Assembly: GCF_030936135.1 (NCBI RefSeq)
Contig: NW_026776913.1
Location: forward strand, 1,426,001 to 1,490,000
Direction of reading: 5' to 3'
Source of the DNA: Gavia stellata
Lineage: Eukaryota; Chordata; Aves; Gaviiformes; Gaviidae
Length of the DNA: 64,000 nucleotides
Shown: positions 1 to 10,910 of the stretch, piece by piece
How positions within the stretch are numbered: the stretch's first letter is position 1
Layout: each line of letters opens with the position of its first letter
Notes under the pieces: generated by a model
Databases searched by the model: none
The model's input: only the letters and a program-made list of their open reading frames with translations
Told to the model about the DNA's origin: nothing
Translations under genes and position numbers: made by a program

Positions 1-1619
1 TGGGGCAGGGACTCTGCCGCCTGCCAGGGTCAGCACTCAGCCTGCCCGGGGAGCTCCCCACAGTGCTTTAGGGCGCCTCAGCCTTCAGAAAGCACCATCA
101 TCACATTTCTAGTTTCATCAGTGTTTGTATGAATTGGTCCTCAGACCCTGCACACTCAGAGATGCCCCTGGGCAGTGCTCTGCCGCAGGAGCTCTCTGCA
201 GAACAGAGCTGAGCATGTGGTGGGTGGGATGGGGTCTGTGAGCACTGACAGGGAGGAGGCGTGGAGACAAAGAGACAGCTTCCTGCAGGGACAGCTCTAG
301 GCAGCAGAGACATGGGCAGGGAGGGAGCTCTTACCAGAAACATCTTGGGAGGCAGGATATGGGCACCTCCCTGCCATCCCCTGCGATGCAAAAAACTTTT
401 CTGGAGCTACCCCACAGACTTCTCTCCCACCCAGCAGAGCCCCCCACCCTTAATGTCACGGGACTTTGTCAAGAGTTGCCTTCCCAGCAGCCAGACCACC
501 AAAGAGTCAGAATGGTCGTGTGTCCAGCTGTGTCTCCCTGTCCTGCCTCCCTTGGCAGGAGTGCTTTGGCATGTTCCCCTCTTGTCCCCGCTGCCCTGTT
601 TTTTTCCATTGCACTCACCGGTGTGGGGGTGAGGATTTGGCTGAAGCCCAGACACAGATGTTGTGGGTCCTGCCATGCAGATGCATCCATGGAGGAAAAG
701 CATCCAAGTCCCCTGCAAACTTTGGGGTCTAGGCACTGCATTGTGTGGGGCTGGCAATGATCTTGCCCTCCTATCAGGACATGTCATCTTTCTGCTCTTG
801 GCTCTTTCCCTGGGAGGTCCTGCTGGGCTGCAGGCCTGCCCTCCAGAAGAGCACAGCTCTCCCATGGCATCTCTGTGTTTCCCAAGACTCCAGCAGAGAA
901 GACATCTCGATGCTAAGGCCATGGAAATGCTGCTGGAGGACTGTATGTGGGCAGCTGCAATGAGTGCCTCTGTGTCCTTGGCTGGGAGGCCAGAGCTGAG
1001 ATTCTCCTCAGGTACAATGAGACGGGCTGAGGGGTTTGGAGATCCGCACTTGGAAACTGGGTTCCTCTGCTCTCAGCAGTGCCCAGTTTTTTTGGGGGAA
1101 CATCTGGGTGTGATTGTCCTCCAGCTGAAAGAGGTGCCAGCACAGGGCAGATGAGACAAGGGCTGACAGAATGTCCTCACTCCGCACGAAAGCACAGTCG
1201 CTTTACTTCTCAGGACCAACAAGGTTTCACTTGTAGTGCGGCAGAAATGCCAGCTGTTTCTGCCTTAAAAGCCCTCCTCAGGTGTAGTGGGGCAACTAGA
1301 GCAGCATAAGAAAAACAAAATCCCCACAGCTCAGTTCTGCAGTTGAGTGAATTGGGAGAGACAATGCTGAAAAGTCATTTGACACCATGAATGGATTTAA
1401 TCTGAGGTCACCCTGTGTTCCTATCTACCTGTTGGTGCAGGGCTGGACTGACTCCTCATGAAACACTCAGCCAGCACCAACCAGAACTCAAAAAAAAGCA
1501 AGTGTGAAAGGTGTTCCTGAATAGGTGGAGGCAGTTTGGTGGGGTTCTATGAGAAATTGAATATATTTTGCTCAGAGAAGTCTTCCCTAACTTCTCACTG
1601 TCTTTTCCTCCTTCGACAG
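1..1619 (+). other. Partial upstream/5' intron region of olfactory receptor gene A
   Basis: The stretch resembles, in order, the intron of gene C: bases 1-70 match about 26224-26290 (CTGCCGCCTGCCAGGGTCAG...), bases 150-340 match about 26660-26850, and about 780-870 weakly match 27000-27080. About 300 bases of the C copy are missing here. In gene C the predicted first-exon donor lies 1.8 kb before the ATG, so the matching exon of gene A should lie just outside the window. It ends in a pyrimidine-rich tract and TTCGACAG with the acceptor AG at 1618-1619. No protein-coding gene is seen in it. Confidence 0.65.
1600..1619 (+). promoter_or_regulatory. Predicted 3' splice site before receptor A
   Basis: A pyrimidine-rich tract (CTTTTCCTCCTTC) ends in GACAG, 23 bases before the ATG at 1643. 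The same arrangement occurs in front of all five intact receptors of the window, which supports a spliced 5' leader. Prediction only; no transcript data. Confidence 0.6.
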
Positions 1620-1642
1620 GTCCCCATGCCCAGAGGAGGAAA

Positions 1643-2575
1643 ATGTCCAACAGCAGCTCTATAACTGAGTTCTTTCTCCTGGCATTCGCAGACACGCGGG
1701 AGCTGCAGCTCTTGCACTTCTGCCTCTTCCTGGGCATCTACCTGGCTGCCCTCCTGGGCAATGGCCTCATCATCACCGCCATAGCCTGTGACCACCACCT
1801 CCACAGCCCCATGTACTTCTTCCTCCTCAACCTCTCCCTCCTCGACCTGGGCTCCATCTCCACCACTGTCCCCAAAGCCATGGCCAGTTCCCTGTGGGAC
1901 ATCAGGATCATTTCCTATGCAGGATGTGCTGCCCAAGTCTTCCCGCTTGTCTTTTTCATTTCAGCAGAGTTTTATCTTCTCACCATCATGGCCTATGACC
2001 GCTACATTGCCATCTGCAATCCCCTGCACTACGGGACCCTCCTGGGCAGCAGAGCTTGTGTCCACATGGCAGCAGCTGCCTGGGGCAGTGGGTTGTTCAA
2101 TGCTGTGCTGCACACAGCTAATACATTTTCACTACCACTCTGCGAAGGCAATGCCTTGGACCAGTTCTTCTGTGAAATCCCACAGATCCTCAAGCTCTCC
2201 TGCTCAGACACGTACCTCAGGGAAGTTGGGCTTCTTGTGGTTAGTGCTTGTTTCAGTTTTGGCTGTTTTGTTTTCATTGTGCTGTCCTATGTGCAGATCT
2301 TGCGGGCCGTGCTGAGGATGCCCTCTGAGCAGGGACGGCACAAAGCCTTTTCCACGTGCCTCCCTCACCTGGCTGTGGTTTCCCTGTTCCTCAGCACCAT
2401 CATGTTTTCCTACCTGAAGCCCCCCTCCATCTCCTCCCCATCCCTGGACCTGTTCATGGCCGTTCTGTACTCAGTGGTGCCTCCAGCAGTGAACCCCCTC
2501 ATCTACAGCATGAGGAACCAGGAGCTCAAGGGTGCCATCAAGAAATGGTTTTCATGGACATTTTTCAACAGCTGA
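1643..2575 (+). CDS. Olfactory receptor, OR14-like (gene A), intact
   Basis: The gene encodes a 310-residue seven-transmembrane G-protein-coupled odorant receptor, expected in olfactory neuron cilia coupled to Golf. The start was set at MSNSSS because all five intact paralogues begin there and a 3' splice site lies just upstream; the frame stays open further 5' to an in-frame ATG at 1568. Seen motifs: N-glycosylation site N3-S-S, LLGN at 37-40 (TM1), PMYFF 56-60 (TM2), MAYDRYIAIC 116-125 (TM3), the ECL2 cysteines C167, C177 and C187, SY 215-216 (TM5), KAFSTCLPHL 234-243 (TM6) and NPLIY 284-288 (TM7). Length is normal for the family. The C terminus (KWFSWTFFNS) is short, unlike B, D and E. The OR14 assignment rests on family resemblance (TEFLL.. 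start, HLHxPMYFF, SxxTVPK). The ligand is unknown. Confidence 0.95.
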   Translation: MSNSSSITEFFLLAFADTRELQLLHFCLFLGIYLAALLGNGLIITAIACDHHLHSPMYFFLLNLSLLDLGSISTTVPKAMASSLWDIRIISYAGCAAQVFPLVFFISAEFYLLTIMAYDRYIAICNPLHYGTLLGSRACVHMAAAAWGSGLFNAVLHTANTFSLPLCEGNALDQFFCEIPQILKLSCSDTYLREVGLLVVSACFSFGCFVFIVLSYVQILRAVLRMPSEQGRHKAFSTCLPHLAVVSLFLSTIMFSYLKPPSISSPSLDLFMAVLYSVVPPAVNPLIYSMRNQELKGAIKKWFSWTFFNS

Positions 2576-2810
2576 GACCTGCCATCTCTCTTCACACATG
2601 ATTCACAGTGCATCCTGTAATGTGTTAGAGCTTTGTTTATTCACTCTGTTGCTGGTTTTGTTGTTGTTATTTCTCCCTATCATTTTCCTGCATGACTGTT
2701 TGGATTTGTCCCACTACACCTGAGGCAGGAACGTGCTCTCTCTCACCTGGACACCTTAGAAAAGTTTCTGTAACATTGTCTCCTGACTGACTCTCTCACA
2801 CTAGCTCTGT

Positions 2811-2816
2811 AATAAA
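2811..2816 (+). terminator. Polyadenylation signal of receptor A
   Basis: AATAAA lies 235 bases after the stop codon of gene A in an AT-rich 3' flank. It is a plausible cleavage/polyadenylation signal in the right position and strand. Confidence 0.55.
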
Positions 2817-3517
2817 ACAGGATCTCCCCTGCACGCTGCCTGCACGGTTGGCTCTTCTTCCAAAGTTGCTGTCAAGGAGAACAAGAGCCCAAAAGGGCCC
2901 ATTGGGTCATGGATTTGGGAGCAAAAACTTCCTTGTCACATCATGCCCTCTTAGAGACCAAGGGATGGATTTTGAACTGATCTCTGTGTGTGTCTAGTGA
3001 CAGTGGGGATGGTGAGTGTCACTGAGGGACATACCCAGGGCAGAGCCATCAGGGTGAGCATCTCCTGACTCGAGCAGGAGAGACGGACAAGACAATGGCC
3101 AAGTCTCTTCCAACCTGAGTTATTCTGTGATGCAATTAGTCTTTTCCTTGGAGACAGAAAAGGCAGAGGAAGGAGAAAAGACAGAGAGGCAGAAGTAGAG
3201 AGATGATATCTGCCAATATAAAGACAGTAGTTCTTCTGAGCAATGCTTCTCCAATTGAAGAAATGATAAGAAAATTTATTTTGTTAAGGGGCTGCATAAA
3301 AGAATTCACAGAGAGCAAGGGAGTGGAATCAGCTTGCCAGTACATGCCATTGCTGCTGTTAAGAAAAAACTATGAAAAAAAATCATGAAACTTCATGAAA
3401 AGCCAGCCATGCTGGAAAGGAAGACTTTTCCAGGTATTACATTGAGTTCTTTTCTGCAGAGGTTTCCAGTTTTCTCCTGAAAATCTACTGGATTCAGTTA
3501 CCCACACAGAGGTGGTC
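2817..3517. other. Intergenic stretch with a short CR1 tail
   Basis: No gene is seen. Bases 3071-3132 (GAGCAGGAGAGACGGAC... to CTTCCAACCTGAGTTATTCTGTGAT) resemble the 3' terminus of a CR1 LINE on the + strand. The rest is unrecognised. Confidence 0.4.
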
Positions 3518-3974
3518 GCTGTCCTTTGGAGCTGAAGCACCCACGTGGGAAATGCATCCCAGGACGTCTGGGAGCCCTTCTGGAGCCTGAGCTGGTAGGC
3601 AGGCAGAGTACCTCGGGGTGGTGGAAGACATCGCCTGCCTTCAGCGCTGCTGGGTAGGCTGTGACGAGGCTTCTCCAGCACAGCAGCACGTTGTGTCCCC
3701 TTGGGTGCTGGCTGTGAGGTCAGGTCTGAGCAGCCAGCAGTGGGACAGATACTCTGAGGTCTCGAAAGCCATTGCAATGCTGCCCCCAACAAGATGACAG
3801 ATTTGGGGAGGTCAGGGGGAGCTGGGACAAGATTTGGGCGAGGGCAGAGAGGTTTGGCCAAGAGAGATGAAAGGTTTTGAAGAGGAAAGATGCGTTAGGG
3901 TAATTTTGATGCCACCGTGATACTGACTGAGAAAACATTCACGTGAGGCCTTTACCCTCTTTCTAAGCAGTAAC

Positions 3975-4205
3975 CTGAAGCCCTAACCCTACCCCAAAAT
4001 GGCACCCTTCACCCTGACAGGAACCCACTGCTCTAATCCCTAACCTCAAACCTTACCTCTAAACCAAAGCCCAAACCAGAAACTCCTCCTCCTACCCTGT
4101 TACTCACTCCAATTCCCAGCCTTTATCCCTGCCATTAAATGCTAGCCTTGACCCTCACCCTCCCCACAGCCCTACACAAACCCTAATCCACAAAGCGAGC
4201 CCCTC
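3975..4205. repeat. Degenerate telomere-like repeat (CCCTAA-type)
   Basis: CCCTAACCCTACCCC occurs at 3981-3995, followed by many variants such as TCCCTAACC, CTCTAAACC and AACCCTAATCC spread over about 200 bases. The C-rich strand is the + strand. The mirror copy is at about 63318-63548. It looks like an eroded interstitial telomeric or subtelomeric repeat. Confidence 0.5.
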
Positions 4206-4254
4206 CCCTGGCACTAACTAGACACCCTCAGCAGAACACCAAACCCTCCCCAAA

Positions 4255-5615
4255 GCCCAACAGGGCCAAGGTCTTTGTCCTCTGGGCTATGGCAGGTGCC
4301 TCTGCTACTGACGCCTACCAGGAGAAACCCGGAGGCTCTGGACTTTGGTTCTTCCTCGCCCCTTCTGGGGAGGCTGGGAAGTGTTGCACTGTTTTTCTGC
4401 ACTTGGCATTGCTCATCCTCACATCCCCCTGCCCCCAGGAAGAGCCCTGAGCCACACGTGAGGGACCAGCTCTGCCTGCCCAGGGCCTGGGGCTCAGGGT
4501 TTGGCCTTTCTGCTTCATCTAACAATCCAAGGGCTTTCTCAGCATTACAGCCACCTGCACAGTGCCTTTGCCTCCCTGCAATCACAGCCTCCAGTTATCG
4601 GCTCTAACGAGTCCCTGGGGAGGCTCTGTCAGTAATGGCCCTCAGTGGGACCCAGTAATGCTTCAAGGTACTTCAGCTTTTGCTTCTGCCTTTGCCTTCT
4701 TGAGAGGTTTGATCCCTCTCATCATCAGAGGTACATGGACTACAGGCCCAAATACACCGTGGGGCTCATTAAAACACAGAAAGCCCTAACGAGCTCTTTC
4801 CCTGCGTGTCACTTTCTTCCAGTCTTCAAGACTTGTACAGCTAATTGGAATCATTTCATAGTGCAGTTAAAGAGGAAGATTTCAAAGTGCCCCTAATAAA
4901 AAATACATTTTTTAAAATGTTACATTTTATTCCTTTCAGTTTAAAGAAGAGGTGACAGCAGCATTCTCCAGTTGATATTGACCCAGAGTGTCGGGGAGGA
5001 AAAGCAGTCCCTTGAGGCCTGACACTGCACGGACACCCTTGCTCCTCACCTCCCCAGCCCCACCATTTCTGTCCTTGGCCACCTGGGACTTGCCTCACTT
5101 TGCCTTCCGTCAGACTTCTCGGGACTCTGGGAGCTGAATGTTACAGCGCCATTGCACCACCTCCCACCTGCTTTCCTTAGAGAACTGCCTGCACACCGGC
5201 ACAGAGGGAATGTTCCTCTTTGCAAGCAAAGAGAAGGAAAGCAAGGAAAAGTTTCATAAACATTAAAACGCACTCCTCAACCACACGTAAAGTACAAGCT
5301 AGGTCTCATGAGGCTGACTTTCTACAAGGGATAATCTCATGAGAAATGCTTTAGATAGGGAGATACAAAAAAGTAAATATCAACATAATTAAAGATTTGG
5401 CTCTTAAAGAGAGACAATAAGACTACTGAAGGACAGGCCGGCTTTTAGTCCCTGAAGCTCAAAGCAGCAGCAGCGTAGGTGAGAGGTACCAGAACGAACA
5501 AAGAGAAAGGGAAGGAGAAAACTGGAGAATAATGGAAAGGGCCTTTGCCCAGGCAGTCTGCATCTGAAACGATGACTTTAGAAATGGTCTTTGTATCAGG
5601 GCAGGGGAATGTCTA
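4255..5615 (-). repeat. Low-copy repeat unit, copy 1
   Basis: This unclassified noncoding unit is found six times in the window, with members of different age. Marker stretches are GAGTCCCTGGGGAGGCTCTGTCAGTAATGGCC-like DNA near 4609 and the CTTGAGGCCTGACACTG block near 5010. It is read on the minus strand relative to the copies at 8560-9665, 35280-36860 and 62110-63285. No coding potential is convincing. Its first 190 bases are the part lacking in the right inverted-repeat arm. Confidence 0.6.
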
Positions 5616-5830
5616 TGAAAGATCAGAGAAATGAAATACAGCGTAGGACAGGCAGAAGAGTGGTACTGTTGTTACAGGGGAAGGTCAGCATTTCCTTGGA
5701 ATATGCCTTTTGAAAGGTCATGGGATTGGTAGAGGTCTCTTGTGAGTGAGGACAAAGCAATGGTGCACCCCTCTTGGAAAGAAGGCCAAAAGTGCAGCCC
5801 AGGGAACCCCAGGCTGCACAAGCTCACTTC

Positions 5831-6395
5831 ACAGAATCACAGAATCAGAGAATCACTAAGGTTGGAAAAGACCTGTAAGATCATCAAGTCCAACCATCAA
5901 CCAACAAACACAACCATGCCCATTAAACCATGTCTCACAATGCCTCGTCCACACGTTCCTTGAAAACCTCCAAGGATGGTGACTCCAGCACTTCCTTGGG
6001 CAGCTTATTCCATTGTCTTACCACTCTCTCAGAGAAGAAACTTTTCTAATATCCAGCCTGAATCTGCCCTGGCGCAACTTGAGGCCATTTCCTCTTGTCC
6101 TGTCACTAGTCACGTGGGAGAAGAGGCCAACACCCACCTCTCTGAAACCCCCTTTCAGGTAATTGTAGAGAGCAATGAGGTCTCCCCTCAGCCTCCTCTT
6201 CTGCAGACTGAACAACCCCAGTTCCCTCAGCCGCTCCTCATCAGACTTATGCTCCAGACACCTCACGAGCTTTCTCGCCCTTCTCTGGACACACTCCAGC
6301 ACCTCAATGTCCTTCTTGTATTGAGGGGCCCAAAACTGAACACAGTATTCAAGGTACGGCCTCACCAGCGCCGAGTACAGGTGTACTCGTTTGGT
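5831..6395 (-). mobile_element. CR1 LINE, 5'-truncated 3' end (younger copy)
   Basis: On the minus strand the reading frame gives the CR1 ORF2 C-terminal region, with [45 protein letters not shown] and FRLDIRK blocks. It ends in the CR1 3' tail with three AGAATCAC-type units at 5831-5855. It lies head-on against an older CR1 of opposite orientation starting at 6446. The same arrangement is mirrored at 61334-61899. It is a dead fragment lacking most of the element. Confidence 0.9.
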
Positions 6396-6445
6396 GAGGA
6401 GTGTGCCATCAGTTAGAGGCCTCTTGGGTGACATTTCTGGGACCT

Positions 6446-7640
6446 TGAAAGAGAAGAATTTGTCCAAAAGCAGTCAGCATAGACTTATCAAGGGTGAATC
6501 ATGCCTCACCGACTTGATTGCCTTCATGATGAAGTAGCTGCATTTGTGCATGAGGGGAGAACAGTAGATGTTGTTTACCTCAGCTTAAGCAAGACTTGTG
6601 GCATGGTGACCCTCAATACTCTTCTACCCAAGTTAGGTTCTTACAGTCTGGATGGGTTGACAAACAGATGGGTGAAACATCAGTTGGATGATCAGGCTGA
6701 GAGAGCAGTGGTGACGGGGTCATAGTCTACCTGGAGGCCACTGGGACATACTGGGGCATTGTGGGGCAGCACAGGGGACTCTGCTGAGACCTGTGCAGTT
6801 TAATACATGTATCTATGACTTGGAGGAGGTAACTCTCATCTTGTTTGTCGATGATCCTAAATTGGGAGGACCATTGCTGTGCCCTAGGGATGCCATAGAG
6901 GGGAAACTGGAGAGGTGGGAGGACCGTCCTGTCAGAACCTTCATGGCATAGAAGGCGGCCAAATGGCAGGTCCTGCGCCTGGGACAGACTAACGCCCTGC
7001 AGTGGTAGGGGCTGATGTCTGCCTGGCTGGGGATCAGCTCTGCATAAATGGCCCTGGTGGTGCTGGGGGACAGAAAGCAGAATATCATCTGTACACTACA
7101 GGGTCAATTTTTGGGCCTCATGTGGGGCAGGGGAGGAGGGAGTGAGCGGCTGTGTGGCTGCTGGGCTATTGGCCAGAAATAACCCATTACAGCAAGGAAC
7201 ATGTTGATAGCCGGGAGCGAGTTCAGAGGAAGACCGCCAAGATGCTCAGGGGCTTGAGGACTTACATTGGAGGAGGAACTGAGGGACAAGTCCTTGTTCA
7301 GCCTGGAGAAGGGAAGGCCTCAGGAATATCAGCCTGCCAGTCACTGTGGGGATGTTTTCAGGAAGATGGAGCCAGTCTTGTCACCGTGATCTTTGGCAGG
7401 AGGATAATCGCCCATAGTCAAATGTTGAAATAAGGACTATTAAGGCTGGAGATAAGGACAATCTTTTTCTCCATGAGGGCATCCAAGCATCAGAGAAGGT
7501 TTCCCAGAGACAATGTGCCATCTCTGTCCCTGGATGCTTTCAGCCTCCACTGGATAAAGCCTTAAGCAACGTGGTCTGACTCCATAGCTGCTTCTGCCAT
7601 GAGCAGGAGGTCAGAGCAGAGACCCCCTGGAGTCCCATTC
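6446..7640 (+). mobile_element. CR1 LINE, old degraded reverse transcriptase to 3' region
   Basis: The plus strand keeps CR1 landmarks in order with many stops and frame changes: HRLIKGESCLTDLIAF, a LFVDDPKLGG block (from FADDTKLGG of the reverse transcriptase), GLRTYIGGGTEGQ, and a 3' region with TTTCAGCCTCCACTGGATAA. It appears older than the CR1 at 5831-6395, which lies directly upstream in opposite orientation. The mirror copy is 60089-61283. Confidence 0.75.
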
Positions 7641-7734
7641 AGAAGAGTGGAAAACTAAATGATGCTGCAGTTCCTTCCCCTCTGGGTCTTTCCTTGATGA
7701 GAGTCAGGAAAGTTTTCAGTTCCACATGACCACC

Positions 7735-8140
7735 ATGGAAGTAAGTCAGATGTTAGTATGGTCAGAGCAGCTGGAGCTTGCTTATCCGCTTCCAGGCAGT
7801 GTTGCTCAGATGCAGGGCTGCTTGACAGGTTTCTCTCAAGCAGCCCTGATCATTCCCTTTGCTTCACCTTTCATTCCCCTTTTCACTCTTTTCCCACCTC
7901 TCAAGCCCTACTCTTCAATCATCCTTATCGCCTCCCATGTAAAATCCAACTCCTTTTCACCGTTTCCCCACTGGCCCTGCCTTGGCTTCACTTTGGACCT
8001 TCCTTTGGTGGTTCTGAGATGGTTACCACGGTACTTTCTACCTTGGTTAGCAGCTCCATTACACTAGCAGTCTTCTTGTCATCTGTAGTGTTCTGATCTC
8101 GTTGGAGGCACCACGATTCAGGATGACCATTGGCACACGT
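7735..8140 (+). repeat. Paralogous repeat Q, copy 1
   Basis: This block resembles 12015-12450 in order: GCTGCTTGACAGG, CCCTTTGCTTCACCTTTC, a CT-rich run, ATCCTTATCGCCTCCC, TTTCTGAGATGG and CCATTANACTA. Both copies follow an old CR1 3' end, so an ancient segmental duplication is likely. A third copy is the mirror at 59589-59994. It is unclassified; an old LTR is possible because of the CT-rich core. Confidence 0.5.
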
Positions 8141-8206
8141 GCTTTAACAGCTGGACTGTTGGAGCTTCAGTCCAGAGAGACCTTGACACACCTGGAGATT
8201 TGGCCA

Positions 8207-8420
8207 TGTCCTGGCCCTGGCTGGGGTGGAGTTAACTTTCCCCATAGCAGCCCTCATGGTGCTCAGCTTTGTATTTGTAGCCGGAGTGCTGTTGCTACCA
8301 CACCGCTGTTTTGGCTCTTGCTTAGCAGTGCCGGTGCAGCATCAAGGCTACCTCTCCAACCTCCCTCCCCTGCAAAGGCCTGGGGAGGTGGGCAAGGGCT
8401 TGGGAGGGGACAGAAAGTGT
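8207..8420 (+). mobile_element. ERVL-type LTR fragment
   Basis: It starts TGTCCTGGCCCTGGCTGGGGTGG and continues with AGTTAACTTT, GGTGCTCAGCTTTG and GGCTCTTGCTTAGCAGTG blocks typical of avian ERVL LTR 5' halves. Only part of an LTR is recognisable and no internal retroviral sequence adjoins it. The mirror copy is at 59309-59522. It is an old, broken fossil. Confidence 0.6.
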
Positions 8421-8559
8421 TTTGGGTGCTCTTGGGATGTGTCCTTCACACAATGATGTGTTTTGCATCGGTCTAAGGCTATCCACTGTGGAAAGTGGAC
8501 TTATGAGGAGGTAAGATGGCCTTAATATACAGGTGAGGAATGTCTTCTATGTTGTATTG

Positions 8560-9665
8560 AACCATGTCTGCCTTCCGTTTTGTTTGTTGGCAAGTAAGAA
8601 ACTTCCTTCTGTGCCTGTGTGCAGCTCTTTCTCCAGGTGAAACAGTGGGAACTGGTGCCAAGGGGCTGAAACATGCAGTTGCAGGCTTTAGTTGAGAAGA
8701 CTCTGTTTGTACAGCACTGCTGTAAGGCGCACGTGGTTGAAGATAGAAATGGTGGAGTTGGTGGAAGGTACCAAGACTGCCCATATAGTTTCTGCCATAA
8801 AGGGTAGTGACTTCCATATATATTCCTCGGCAGTTAGGATATGCTCTCTTTCAGTATCAGTTGCAGATTGCTGCTATCACTTAAGGTTTATGCAGAAAAA
8901 TAAAGGGAAGTGGGAAAAGAATAAATTCTTTCTTCCTGTTGGTGAATGATGAACTCTTTTCACTTTGAATACACTCCTGAAAGCTCTCAAATGAACCACA
9001 TAAAAACAGAAAATCAGGAAAATTGGCTTGTTAGGGCGTTTTTCATGTTCGAGTGCCCTCTGGAGCCAACTTCCTGAACTGCAGATCCTGAAAGATTGAA
9101 CAGGCCTCTAGAGAAGGAGAAGCAGAAGCAAACCTCCACGATTCTGAGGGGGTTAGTGAGCCCCACCAAGCGCCATCACTGCAGAGACCACAGAGGGAAC
9201 GCTGGACAAGGTGACCATCCCTGAGGGCTGGTGAAAGAGGAAGTCAAAGGTGACAGATAAGAGGTGGAAAATGAAATGTGGGGGTGGCTCTGATGCCAAG
9301 CAGGCCCTTGATGTCTTTCTCTAAGGAGGATGACCTAGTCCTGACCCCCATCACCTTGCAAAAGGCATCCTGTCCCTCACTGGATGCTCAGGGCTCTTCC
9401 TATGAGCAGTGGGATGTGGGGTGCGCAATGGCAAGTGCAGGACAGCGGTCGCACAGCTGCCAGCCTCTATGAAGGATGAGGAGGCAAGAAAGCACTGGGG
9501 CTGTAAGGAAATGGTGACCTTCTTGGAAGAGGCAGAAGTGACAGCGAAGAGGACAAGGACCCCACTTGTGTTATTGAGAGGTCCCAGACCCACCAAGACT
9601 CTCAGCTGTCCCCACCGCAGGCTTTCCTACACTGTCCTATGCCTGTGCCTGTTTCCCAGCAGATT
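8560..9665 (+). repeat. Low-copy repeat unit, copy 2
   Basis: It is a diverged relative of the unit at 4255-5615 in opposite orientation, sharing the order GAGAAGxxTCTG / GAAATGGTGGxGTTGG / TTGAACAGGCCTCT / GTGGCTCTGATGCxxA / CCTGTCCCTCACTGG / GTGGGATGTGGGGT. Its closest relative by layout is 35280-36860. No gene is supported. The mirror copy is 58064-59169. Confidence 0.55.
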
Positions 9666-9699
9666 TAACCACCTACCATGACTTCCTGAATACAGTAAT

Positions 9700-10605
9700 A
9701 CAATAAATTCAGTAAGTTTGCAGATGATGGTGAAATAGGAGGAGGTCTGGATTTGATTGAGGGTGGAGAGGCCTTATAGAGAGAACTGGATAGACTGGAG
9801 AGCTGGGCAATCGCCAACCACATCAAATTTAACAGGAGCAAGAGCTGGATTCTCCACCTGGGATGCAGTAATCCGAGTTATACATACAAATTGGGGGAGG
9901 AGAGGCTGAAGAGCAGCCCTGCAGAAAGAGATCTGGGGTTTTTGGGTTCAGGGCAAATTGAATAGGAGTCAATAGTGTGCCGTGGCAGCCAAAAGGGCCA
10001 CCCGTGTCCTGGGGTGCATCAAGCACATCATCGCTAGCTGGTGGAGGGAGGTGATTGTCCCACTCCGCACTGCACTGGTACGGCCCCACCTCAAGTGCTG
10101 TGTGCTGTTTGGGGCACCTCAGTAGAAGAAGGACACCAAAGTATTAAAGTGTGTCCAGGGAAGGGCAACCAAGGTGGTGAAAGGTCTCGAGGGCAAGACT
10201 TGGGAGCAGTGGCTGAGGTCACTTGATTTGTTCAGCTTGGAGAAGAGAAGGCTGAGGGGTGAGCTCATCGCAGTCTACAACTTCCTCAAGGAGGGCAGCG
10301 GAGAGGGAGATGCTGATCTCCCCTCTCTGGTGACCAGCGATAGGACCCGAGGAAATGGAATGGAGCTGCGTCAGGGGACGTTCAGATTGGACATGAGTAA
10401 AAGGTTCTTCACTGAGAGGGCTGTTAGTCATGGGAACAGGCTCCCGAGGGAAGTGCTCACGGTACCAAGCCTGTCAGAGTTCAAGGAGCGTCTTGAAAAC
10501 ATATGTCATGTGCTTTAGTTTTAAGTAGTCCTGGTGAGGATTAGGGAGTTGGACTCAATGATCCTTATGGGTCCCTTCCAACATTAGATATTCGATGATT
10601 CCTTG
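9700..10605 (+). mobile_element. CR1 LINE, 3' part
   Basis: CR1 ORF2 C-terminal landmarks run in order on the plus strand: KFADDGE-like start, [12 protein letters not shown]-like, [66 protein letters not shown] and a CR1-like 3' terminus ending ACATTAGATATTCGATGATTCC. It is broken by several stops. Only its part up to 10338 is present in the mirror copy (57391-58035), where the ERVL edge interrupts it. Confidence 0.85.
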
Positions 10606-10659
10606 ACTTCATCAGGTCAATTCTGTCTTTTACATGCAGTTGTTGATCTTCAGAATGAG

Positions 10660-10910
10660 ACTCATTCTATAGAAACGCTGTTGCTGGTACCAGTTGCAAA
10701 ACCGATTGTCTGACTGCAGGATCTGCCCAATTCTTTTCAAACCTTTTCCCCTCAATAGCAGGATGGAGAAGAATACCATCTGCACCCTCCTGCCCTTGAC
10801 CATCACACCCAGAGCAGCGTAGTCATGCTTGCTACTTTCCAGGTCTCCTAGGACAACATCAGTGGTTCTCGTGTGGAAGAGCAGAAGGGGTTAACATTCC
10901 AAGATCAGGA
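10660..10910 (-). mobile_element. CR1 ORF1 esterase-like fragment
   Basis: The minus strand reads SSKHDYAALGVMVKGRR, then VQMVFFSILLLRGKG and LKRIGQILQSDNRF. This resembles the part of the SGNH-esterase ORF1 of avian CR1-type LINEs between the HVGTND and DGVHL blocks. No ORF2 adjoins it, so it is a displaced remnant. Confidence 0.55.

Larger units (their letters stand above)
3518..10338. repeat. Left arm of a large inverted repeat
   Basis: This arm is the reverse complement of 57391-64000. The paired coordinates add up to 67729 from 10338 out to about 4450, and to about 67518 beyond that, so roughly 211 bases (about 4236-4446) are present here and absent on the right. Everything inside is shared: telomere-like repeats, low-copy repeats, two opposed CR1s, an LTR fragment and part of another CR1. 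The arm continues beyond the right edge of the window, so its outer limit is unknown. On the left, base 3518 is only where the partner runs out. Confidence 0.9.
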
